Of a DNA stretch of 64,000 nucleotides, positions 54,282 through 64,000 are shown in pieces. Position numbers and translations under genes: made by a program. Origin of the DNA: Diphasiastrum complanatum. Its lineage: Eukaryota; Streptophyta; Lycopodiopsida; Lycopodiales; Lycopodiaceae. How positions within the stretch are numbered: position 1 is the first letter of the stretch; each line of letters opens with the position of its first letter. The notes beneath the pieces were generated by a model. That model had not been told where the DNA came from and made no database searches. It was given only the letters and a program-made list of their open reading frames with translations. The DNA lies in the NCBI GenBank assembly GCA_029204225.1, contig CM055097.1:12942721-13006720 (forward strand). The letters are read 5' to 3'.

Positions 54282-54299
54282 CTCCTCCTAAAAATCGAT

Positions 54300-54824
54300 C
54301 TATGTTGACTTGCACATGGACCTTGGAATTACTCCAAGATTGGCTCTATGCTTGATGAAGGAATTTTTGCTCAAAGGTTTGGTGAGCAAATCTGCAATAC
54401 AAGATGATGTGTTGATGTGTTCCAAGTAGATTTCCCCTCCAATGAGCTTCTCTCTCACGAAGTGATGTGCAACTTCGATGTGTTTGCCCCTTGCATGAAA
54501 TATCGGATTGTTGGCAAGGGCTTGTGCTGAAATATTGTCACACATGATCAATGGTAGATCATCTTCCTTGATAGTCTTTACCTCCAAAAGCAACCTCTTG
54601 ATCCAAAGCACTTCTTTTGTTGTAGTAGTAAGTGCCTTATATTTAGCTTCACAAGATGAGAGTGATATGGTATCTTGTTTAGAAAGCCAAGATATTAAAT
54701 TTCCTCCAAGGTATATGACATATGCACTTGTAGATTTCCGATCCACTTTATCACTAGCAAAATTTGAGTCAGAATAGCCAACAATAGAAAAGATCTTCAC
54801 TTTTGTATAACAAAGCATAATCAT
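54300..54824 (-). pseudogene. Copia RNase H and C-terminus
   Basis: This 174-residue frame carries 'GYSDSNFASDKVDRKSTSA', 'SKQDTISLSSCEAKYKA', 'CDNISAQALANNPIFHARGKH' and 'DLLTKPLSK', the full order of Copia RNase H to the C-terminus. The acidic residues D (SDSNFA), E (SCEAKY) and D (CDN) are in place. The domain is whole but separated from RT by frame breaks. Confidence 0.85.
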
Positions 54825-56329
54825 AGGTTGAAGATATGTACCTAAGTACCCTTTTGGCCATTTTCCAATGATGAATAGTAGGATTTTGCATAGCTTGGCT
54901 TAACTTATGACCACTAAAACTTACATCATGCCTAGTTATGGTAAGCCAAATTAAGGAGCCTATAAGACTCCTAAAGAGAGTGATGTCCTCGAAGGATCTT
55001 TCATCACCTTTATTAGGGTCTTTTACAATTTGTTCCATAGGAGTATCAATACTCTTACAACCTAGCATAACTTTTTCAACATTGAAAGAGCATACTTGGA
55101 TTGACAAACAAAATCTTTCTCTTTATGGAAGTCAATCTCTAATCCTAAGATGTAATGAATTTTTCCAAGATCTTGCATCTTGAATTCTCTTCCAAGTGCA
55201 ATTTTGGTTTCTTCAACTAAATTGATACAACTTCCTGTTAGGATATTATCATCAACATAAATTAGAAGAATGACAATATCACTATCATAGAACCTGACAT
55301 ACAAGGTCCATAGTTACTAAGATTGAATCCTAGTGAGATAAGGAAAGTGTTAAGTCGAGAATACCACAATCTTGGTGCTTGTTTTAGTCCATAGAGACAT
55401 TTGAAGAGCAAGCAGACTTTGGTCTTGTCTTGGATAAACCCAGGAGGTTGTTTCATATAAATCTCTTCTTCTAGATATCCATTTAAGAAAGCATTTGAAA
55501 CATCTAGTTGAAAAACTTTCCATTTGAAAAAACAAGCAATAGAAATGACGACTCTTATTGATACCATCTTTGCAACAGGAGCAAAAGTCTCCTCATAATC
55601 AAGTCCATAAACTTGGGCAAAGCCTTTTGCACAAAGTCTTGCCTTGTACTTGTTTATTGTGCCATCTTGATTGTATTTGACTCGAAAAACCCATTTGCAA
55701 CCAATAGTATGCTTGTTGGATGGAAGATCCACAAGCTCCCATGTCTTGTTGGTAATCAATGCATCATACTCCTCCTTCATGGCTAGAAACCATTCTCTTG
55801 AGTTGATTGCTTCATGTACATCCTTTGGCTCTTCATGTGAAACAAAATATGCATAATTAGTGGAGTTGAGTTCCACTTGTTTGCCTTTATCTCCATATGT
55901 GAGCCTCTTCGGCGCGAATCTTTTTCTCAGTGATCTCCTTGGTGAGAAAACTCGAGGTGACTCCTCAATTCTCGGCCCCATCTCTCCATGATAATCTTCA
56001 AGGGTGATGATAGGAGAATCTTTTTGAAAATCTTTGATCTCGGCCTCTTCAAAGATGTATTTTTGATTCTCATGAAAAATAACATCTCTACTCTCAATTG
56101 TAATTGAGGTAGAGGGAACATAAATTTTGTATGCCTTCTTGTTGGATGAGTATCCAACCATGATCCCCTTGACTGAATTTGGATCATCTCTTTTCCTTGT
56201 TTCCAAGGGTACATGAACAAAGCAAGCACATCCAACAACTCTAAGGTGATCAACCTTAGGTTTTTTCTTGAATAAGACTTCATATGGTGATCTTCCTGCA
56301 AGTGTATTGTGAGGTAATCTATTGCACAA
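54825..56329 (-). pseudogene. Copia integrase C-terminus and reverse transcriptase
   Basis: The main frame (56,329-55,262) begins with 'CNRLPHNTLAGRSPYEVLF' and 'HLRVVGCACFVHVP' (integrase C-terminus). It then has 'SRDVIFHEN', the linker, and RT blocks 'GCKWVFRVKYN', 'KARLCAKGFAQVYGLDYEETFAPVAK', motif A 'LDVSNAFLNG' and 'LYGLKQAPRLWY'. The frame 55,304-55,062 supplies 'LLIYVDDNILTG' with the catalytic pair. The last part (55,107-54,825) reads 'SLIGSLIWLTITRHDVSF' and 'VLRYI'. The catalytic residues survive; frameshifts near 55,280 and 55,085 kill the polyprotein. Confidence 0.85.
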
Positions 56330-56379
56330 ATAATTTGCACAATTAATTGCTTCTCCCTAATATTAAATAGGCAAAGAAG

Positions 56380-56892
56380 CTTCAACTCGGATTGCAACTT
56401 TCCAACACTTATCAAGTTCTTTGTAAGCTTAGGAACAAAAAGAACATTGGAAAGTGATAGAACTTTAGAAGAAGCAAGTTTTAATGGAATATTGCCAATT
56501 CCTTCAATAGAACATTCATGATCATTTGCTGTATAAATAGATCTTTTAAGTCCTTTACAAGGTACAATAGAGTCAAAAGACTCCTTTGAACAATAGATAT
56601 GTGATGAGGCACCACTATCGATGTACCATGCTCCATCCTTCTTGAAGGGTGTCGAAGAAAAGCTTGACACCATGAGGGATCCTTCTCCATCACTTGCAAT
56701 AAAGTCTTCTTCTTTCTCATTAGAGAGATTTGCTTGTTTGAGTTGATTTTTCTTTTTGAAGCAATTAGAGGCATAGTGTCTGTTCTTGCCACAAAAGAAA
56801 CACTTGACTTTCCTCTTCTTGGTCTTGGAAGTAGAAGGATGAGTTGAGTCATCATCTTCTTGTCTTTGTCTTTGGTTTTGTCTTCGTTGCAA
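56380..56892 (-). pseudogene. Copia zinc knuckle and protease
   Basis: The frame from 56,892 includes a CCHC-type knuckle, 'CFFCGKNRHYASNC' (the usual GH is RH but the His is kept), then 'GAWYIDSGASSHIY' with an intact DSG active site near 56,600. It continues through 'LSNVLFVPKLTKNLISVGKL' at about 56,440. Integrase zinc-binding and catalytic core sequences should follow but are absent, because the next element-related residues belong to the far C-terminus of integrase. Confidence 0.8.
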
Positions 56893-56894
56893 GC

Positions 56895-57335
56895 TTGAGA
56901 AGACTGGTTCTTGCTCCTCCCTTTATGCTTGTCCTTGACAAAGAGAGATTTGTCACTTCCAATATGCTCGAGTTTGTTCATCCTTGAAAGTTTGTAACTT
57001 TGTCTTGCTTCTTCAGAGATGAGAATTCCTTGAAGAGTCTCCAAATTGGGCAACTCCTCCTTTATGGCAAAAGATTGAACAAGATTATCATAGTCTTCTT
57101 TTAAGCCATTAAGGATGACTTGTACTAGCTCATCTTGATTGATTGTGACACCAACACAACCAAGCTCTCTATGAAGATCTTTTACTCTTAGAACATAATT
57201 TGATGCACTCTCCTCACTTTTTTGAAAACTTTGAAAAAACTGATCTTAGCTTCATATATAGACTTAAGTGCATCCCAAGCTTCTTTAGCAGTGGTGCGAG
57301 ATCCTATTTCTCTTAGAATCTCATTAGTAGTCTTT
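56895..57335 (-). pseudogene. Copia gag fragment
   Basis: A minus-strand frame contains 'RTTAKEAWDALKSIYEAK' at about 57,300-57,250, then a degraded UBN2-type gag segment. It leads into 'LPNLETLQGILISEEARQSYK' in the frame from 57,053. The N-terminal third of gag is missing: at 57,335 the homology stops and other sequence begins. Confidence 0.7.
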
Positions 57336-57339
57336 CACT

Positions 57340-57571
57340 TGGTTCTAAGAGATATCCTCCTACAGGTGCCATTTGTGAAGACTTCTTGTTATTGGACAAT
57401 TATATGTTTGAGCTTGTTCCACACAAACTAGATGTTGCTACTCTCTTTCACTATAAGAATTTTCAAGGGTGTGCTACCAATCCGCTTGCAACTGTATTTG
57501 AGATAGGTCTCAAATATTCCACAAGATCAATTTCTCAAAAAACTGAATTGAGGAGTAGATTCTACTTTTGA
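57340..57571 (+). other. Plus-strand open frame of unknown origin between Copia gag and primer site
   Basis: A frame of about 75 codons runs against the element's direction and ends at 57,571, replacing the expected start of gag. It reads as ordinary protein-like sequence ('GAICEDFLLLDNYMFELVPHK', 'LFHYKNFQGCATNPLA' in part) without low complexity. I do not recognise it. It may be a captured fragment or an insertion, or simply a chance frame. Confidence 0.3.
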
Positions 57572-57925
57572 CATGTGTTAGATGCTTCAAAAGAAAACAC
57601 TATTGATTCAAGGAAGACTCAAAGTGTTCAACAGCTCCAAACTATGTCTTGATCTCAAGTTTCTTGTGTTCATTACTGAAAACAATGGATTGTGAATCAA
57701 GATAAATTGGATCAAATCAAAAAGTGGTCACTCAAGTTTTGGACCTCTCCCTACCCTCTTTAAGAGCTTATAACTCTTGATACACATATCAAATTGATTT
57801 GAGATAAATTGCAATGGAAAGTACTCCTTATAAGCTTTCCATCAAGCTATAAGATCAACTTTTTTGTTTGAATTGAGCTCACAAATTCTTGCACAAACAG
57901 TGATAAAAGCATGCAAAGTTTAATT

Positions 57926-57939
57926 TGGCTCTGATACCA
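57926..57939 (-). other. Primer-binding site
   Basis: TGGCTCTGATACCA, the complement of the tRNA-Met-type site, directly abuts the LTR start TGATGAAATTCC at 57,940. It is identical to the site at 25,432-25,445. Confidence 0.85.
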
Positions 57940-58211
57940 TGATGAAATTCCAGCTCACACATGTGGGGAATGATCCTCAAGTGTGAATGATCTTGTTAAG
58001 CTTTGTGTTTAGCACATAAATTGAATCTAGATTGAATATCAAGATCTAGTTCTAGGATTTATGACCAACGCACAATCTAGCATGCTAATGATCAAAGAAT
58101 GATTGCATTTAAAATCAAAAGAGAAGAAGTACAAGAATTTAATGCATTAGCATAATCCTCTACTCTAGTTAGAGAGAGGAAGAGAGAGCAAAATTCAAGC
58201 AAACAATATAG
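57940..58211 (-). repeat. 5' LTR (right), truncated
   Basis: Matches the first 270 bp of the left LTR closely, then diverges abruptly after CAAGCAAACAATA. The rest of this LTR, about 1.2 kb, is absent. Confidence 0.85.
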
Positions 58212-59515
58212 ACAAGCACGAGAGAAACAATGTAAGAGGATAGTGTAAGTGTGAAAAATAAGAAATAAGTTAATTCAGAACATTTGAAAGAAGAAAAGGA
58301 CAAAGAGAAGACCATAGATGAGACTCCAAAGTGAGTGGTATTTGAAGGTAATAGATGATGCAAATAAGAGAGAGAATTCCACATCTACGAGAGTTTAAAA
58401 GGCCAATGAGGAATTAGAAAATATCTCAAAGCTTAGAGATCAATCTAGATTTGATAGGTTCATTATTCAAAATGTAGAAAATGACATGTTTCAAAGCGAA
58501 AAAGAACATAAAAAATGGAAATAAGCTATGAAAATATAAATGGAAGCAACAATAAGGAGCAAGACATGGGACTTGGTGTTGTTGCTTAGTGTCACTCCAT
58601 CAATCTTATTTTCAAAGGGCTGCCTTATTCTGTCTCTAATAGGTATGTCCAAAATAGTCGAAGCTTGAAGTTTATATAAATACATTATTATTCAAAACAA
58701 TATGCAAACTACACTTTTTGAGCTAAGAAGCGAGACAATGTCGTGACACTTGAACTAACCTTTAGCTCTCCCTTCAAGTCGGCCTTCAATTTGACCCTAA
58801 CTAGCTTTGACTCGACCTAAGCTAATCTTCGACTTGACTTGACAATATAGAGTCGACGTTGGAAATATTATTCGAGCAGCTTCACGACACTTCAATAGCT
58901 TCAAATTGTGGTATGGTGACTTCTAGCATTAGCGATAGATTAAGGTACTGATCATCACTTCATTATAGATTAGATAATATTTTTAGTGTACATAATCTAT
59001 CATCTGATGAGTACAAAATGTAGATCAAAATACTAGTGACAAAAATCAATGTATAGACATTTTTAAAAACTCTTGAAAGAGTACTTTGTGATAGCAATAG
59101 TAAGACATAGAGTGACACTAAGAACAAAAGAGTTCGTGAGGACACACTTATTTGTAATATTAATGCATTGTCATCTTATAATATTATTCTATCAACAAAG
59201 CGACTAATTAATTCTAGTCTGTATAGTTCTGATCGATTTCTGTTAGAATAATCCTTGCACATCTTGACGTCAAAAATGTTGTTGTTGATACAATATGATA
59301 TGTTCTATGCTCAGTTCTACTTCTACGATTTTTTGCAAAAGTTGACTACAGATCATTAGCTACAATCTCATGGTTTTCATAGACATCTCAAATGACTATA
59401 AGCATGGCTGTCATAGATGCCTATCAATGATAATGTAAATTTATTCGATTGTATTAATATTGAGTTACAAAATCTTGAAGGCAACTTGAACCTCTAAGTC
59501 AGTTGCATCTTTTCA
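58212..59515. other. Intergenic, no gene supported
   Basis: AT-rich sequence following the truncated LTR. It includes a short run of CGACTTGAC-like phrases near 58,770-58,850. No coding motif or repeat boundary was recognised. Confidence 0.4.
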
Positions 59516-59519
59516 CACT

Positions 59520-60270
59520 GATTTTTAGCACTTGGTAATTGGTTGAGCTAGTTGACGATAAGATGCCTATAACTCAAAAATGGATTTACAAAGCTAAGTA
59601 TGGAGTGGATGAGCAACTCAACAAGAAGAAAACATGTTTAGTTGTGAGGAAATTTGAGCAATATGAAGGAATTGATTTCAAGAAAACCTATGCACCCATA
59701 ACTAAAATGGTTTCTATACATTCTGTCATTGCCACTTATGCTCTATATGATTGGAAAGTCCAATAACTAGATGTGAAATTTACTTATCTTAATGGAGCAA
59801 TGGATAAGGTGCATATGATACAACCTCATGGATTTGTTGAGCAAGGAGAAAACATCTTTTTTGCAAGCTCAACACAGCCATTAATGGATTGAATTAATTA
59901 CCACGTGCGTGGCACCCATGCATCGATGATACTTGTGCAGATTCAGTAGGTAATACAGATGAGTAGGTAATGATTATACTTTTAGCAATATTGCTACAAA
60001 TGTAATCTCTTGGAGTATTATAAACAACCTACTGTAGCTTTATCCTTGATGGAAGCTGGGTTTTGTGCTCTCAATAGTGCTACATAAGAAGTAGTTTAGA
60101 TATGTAGATTGCTTGTTATAACCAAATATGTTTTCACCTTGCTAAACATCCAATTTTACATGTTCAGACAAAGGAAATATAGGTACATTACCATTTTGTT
60201 AAAAAAAGATTATTTGATGGTGCCATTGATTTTCCTTTTGTAGATTTGAAGATTAAGGGGAGAAAAATTT
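59520..60270 (+). pseudogene. Copia RT and RNase H remnant
   Basis: The frame from 59,539 reads 'QKWIYKAKYGVDEQLNKKKTCLVVRKFEQ', 'GIDFKKTYAPITKMVSI' and, past a stop at about 59,764, motif A 'LDVKFTYLNGAMD'. This is Copia RT from the KW motif to motif A. Homology then jumps to RNase H at 60,120-60,250 ('LAKHPILHVQTKE', 'HYHFVKKRLFDGAIDF'). RT motifs B to E are therefore deleted. No LTR or primer site was found. Confidence 0.75.
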
Positions 60271-61525
<1,255 letters not shown>

Positions 61526-61913
61526 CAAAATTTTTGCTACTTAAAGATTCAATCACCTAGGAGTCATTTCTGCCCCCACGCGGATGGGGAGCTTCACTAT
61601 GCTCACAAGGTCTCACAACTCTACTTCTTTCATCAGTTAAAGCTTCATCAAAATTTTCAAGGCTTTAATGCTGGAAGCAAACTTTCTTAGATTTCATGTG
61701 GATCTAACTGCAAAGCTTGTATTATGTTTTATGATATTGGACATGGCTAATGTGATTAGTGCTACCATTGTTTGTCTAAATTGTACCTATGAACATGACT
61801 TTATTTTAAGGAAGACGCGGGTGTTTTTTTTTTTTTTTTTGTATATAATACTGGTTTGCATTCAAACCACTTTCTGAAAACATCTTATAGCATCGATATG
61901 AGCCATGTAAGGG

Positions 61914-62154
61914 ATCATGCATGCATGGAAAATAGCAAACGATATTTGGTGAATGGCTAGAAAGTGAAACTTTGCTTTTGCTTTTCGTTAAGTGGTGGTA
62001 TGGAATGGATCCATAGCAAGCATGCATCTAATTGAGTGTGTGCATGACTTTCCTAAGTTTGGACCTTGGTTAAAGGCCCAACTATCCCACATGCAAGTGG
62101 TCATGCATGCATGGAAAATAACAAACGACATTTAGTGAATGGCCAAAAAGTGAC
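61914..62154 (+). repeat. Two direct copies of a ~55-bp repeat
   Basis: TCATGCATGCATGGAAAATA begins at 61,915 and at 62,101. Both copies continue with CAAACGA-ATTT-GTGAATGGC and AAAGTGA. The spacing is 186 bp. Confidence 0.6.
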
Positions 62155-63375
62155 TTGTTTTTGTAGAGAATAGACAATATTCTACCACAAACATGCATGT
62201 TGCAGCCGTGAAAGCATAAGTCAATAGAAATTGACATCTATTCAATTCTTGAAAAGGCACCTTTTGTAGCATTTCTTGATAGATCATCAGTGAAGTATTG
62301 ATCAAGAATCAATTAGCTTACACATCAACAAATGAACGAGGGCAGCTGTTCAAAATTTGTAGCGATCATTTTCAATGTCGATGAGCTGTTGAAAACCCAT
62401 AACATCCATATAAAAATCGTGCTCACTTCCACACAACAATTCTACACCAAATAAAGAGGGCTTCTGACTGAATTCCTAAAGATTTTGTTGCAAATTTTGT
62501 TGTCGATTTCACAAGTGCGTTTGAATAAATTCATGAGAATTTTGCTGTACATTATGATGCAATTTGTTTGCTGTCCTTGTGTTGATTTTGGCCTTATACA
62601 ACCAAAGCCATTGCTATTTTGCGTGGATATCTGCTTTGTTGGAAAGAAGAATGATTTGGCTTATGATCCCAGGGCAATGTCAGTGGAGGGAAAGTCAAAA
62701 GATTGGAAGTTTCTTGTGATCCCTAGGAGGAAGGAAATTTAAGAAAAGTAAAAGCCTGTTTTTACAAGCCTGTTTGTTTAATCGAGAGGTGAAGAAGGTG
62801 AATGTCAAAAATCCATCTTCAAGCCTTCAAAAGTTCAATGCAGGTGTGTCCACTAAAGACTGAATTTCATAATTTTTGTCTAGTTATATTTCTTATCAGC
62901 TCAGTAGTCCTTTCTTCATTGGTTATATGTGCAAGTCGTTTAGAGATTTAAGATTCATATTGGAGGCTTATCTTCATTTCAAGGGCTAATTTTGCTTTGT
63001 ATTTTTTGTTGTGTCAACATGCCAGGCAAGAACAAATGACGTTGTTTGATATTCAAATTAGGCTTTTTGGTGTTCTTTAAAAAAAGTATGCGTATATATG
63101 GTTGTTTTCTTTTTTTAGGAGTTTTCAAAAAAGCATTGTGTTCATTGTTGCTTATTATTTTAACTTAAAAATTTGGGTGTTTAAACTTTTTGCAGGTTGG
63201 ATGAAGAGTTGATGGATTGAGATGTGAATACTGAAACATGAATATTCTGAATACTGAAATGTAAATACTCTAAATATTGATCATAATACTTTGAATACCG
63301 ATCGTGCTAATCGTGGAAAGTCAGCAGAGCAGATTATCACCTGGAGTCGTGACAAACATGAAGGCGAAACTCCTA

Positions 63376-63539
63376 TGTCTGACACCAGTTTCACTTCAGA
63401 GGATTCTTCTTATGACCTTAATATATTCTCTAATGCATTAGACATCGAAGTAAATTATTTCAAATGCTATGAGAATAATGACTCATTGGATGATGAAGAA
63501 GAATTCTTTGATGTTTACAATGCAGATGATGAATATTGA
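63376..63539 (+). CDS. Small acidic open frame, unrecognised
   Basis: From the ATG at 63,376 the frame gives 54 residues, strongly acidic (many Asp and Glu, ending 'DDEY'). The same frame is open upstream to 63,291 without an ATG. It could be the last exon of a gene or a chance frame in AT-rich DNA. No family resemblance and no clear splice acceptor were found. Confidence 0.15.
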
Positions 63540-64000
63540 TTGTGATATCATGAACATTGATCATAAAACTTTGCATATTGATCGTGATATTCATATTCAG
63601 CAATTGTCAAAATGTGCATCATGAAATCATAAATATTACATCATGAAATTTATTACTAATGTTGTGAATATTGATTTTGAAATCTTAATATTAAGCTATA
63701 AAACTATAAATACTTAATAATAAAATTTTCCGTTACTTTTGAAAACTGATTGCAATATTGTAAATATATTATTTTAAGAATTATGCATAATTTTGTGACT
63801 ATTGAGATTGTGACATGATAAATACCCAAATATAATAATAGTAATACTAATAATAATAGTGATAATTTTCATCCATAACAACATCAATAATAATCTTCAT
63901 TCATTCTAATTGAGTGGTCATTTCTCATGTCAAAAATCTACAAATCTCAGAACACCACAATAATGGCAAGGCCTTTGTGGTATGCAACAACGTTCTTGTT

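Larger units (their letters stand above)
52800..58211 (-). mobile_element. Copia retrotransposon with integrase-core deletion and truncated 5' LTR
   Basis: A minus-strand element with left LTR 52,800-54,281, polypurine tract TAGGAGGAG (complement at 54,282-54,290), RNase H, RT, integrase C-terminus, protease, zinc knuckle, gag piece, primer site 57,926-57,939, and the first 270 bp of the right LTR. Beyond 58,211 the right LTR is lost. The two LTRs differ by about nine substitutions and one 4-bp gap in the first 265 bp by eye. No target duplication can be tested because one end is missing. Confidence 0.85.
61526..64000. other. Intergenic to window end, no gene firmly supported
   Basis: It contains a pair of about 55-bp repeats (61,914 and 62,101), a T-run at 61,825-61,840, and an AT-rich tract from 63,200 with many loosely repeated GAATATTGATC-like phrases. 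A short acidic open frame at 63,376-63,539 is listed separately. Confidence 0.4.

Overview
This window looks like a repeat-dominated nuclear chromosome segment of a land plant with a large genome. A fern or other non-flowering plant is my guess. The reasons are nested and decayed Ty1/Copia and Ty3/Gypsy retrotransposons, long AT-rich intergenic stretches, long microsatellites, GT-AG introns, and one protein gene with plant-style short exons. The species is inferred from overall character, not proven. There are no bacterial operons, CRISPR arrays or rRNA genes, and I found no tRNA gene.

Layout. 0-3.6 kb: a decayed long ORF of unknown, probably retroelement, origin (+). 3.8-8.2 kb: a degraded Copia element (-) with a tRNA-Met-type primer site. 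8.3-12.1 kb: small LTR and gag fragments, an orphan LTR with TATA box and primer site, and a dense GACGTC/CGACGT motif array. 13.0-15.1 kb: Gypsy gag-protease remnant (-). 15.7-18.4 kb: 3' half of a Copia element with its LTR (+). 22.6-27.4 kb: a clear nest, in which a Gypsy gag remnant (+) is split by an LTR-bounded Copia element (-, 5-bp duplication GAAAG), whose own right LTR is split by a solo LTR.

30.0-36.8 kb holds the only convincing host gene. It has seven exons whose splice phases join into one 390-codon frame. Upstream are four CACGTG G-boxes and a GA-rich 5' leader. One intron uses a GC-AG boundary, and the last two exons are bracketed by long inverted repeats. 38.0-40.3 kb: Copia pol remnant (+). 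44.0-45.1 kb: a Gypsy integrase fragment abutting Copia integrase/RT fragments (-).

45.1-47.3 kb and 48.5-49.2 kb hold two diverged, 5'-truncated non-LTR retrotransposon copies (+). Each keeps an uninterrupted frame that ends in a domain resembling the restriction-like endonuclease (RLE) of R2-type elements. The longer copy also keeps most of a reverse transcriptase. This is the most unusual coding content here, because most plant non-LTR elements are thought to be of the apurinic-endonuclease (L1/RTE) type. 52.8-58.2 kb: another Copia element (-) with its integrase core deleted. 59.5-60.3 kb: a Copia RT/RNase H remnant (+). 61.06-61.52 kb: a GA microsatellite of about 460 bp. The remainder shows no gene I can support.

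Apart from the host gene, the coding content is mobile-element derived and mostly broken by stops, frameshifts, deletions or lost catalytic residues. The two non-LTR frames are the exceptions.
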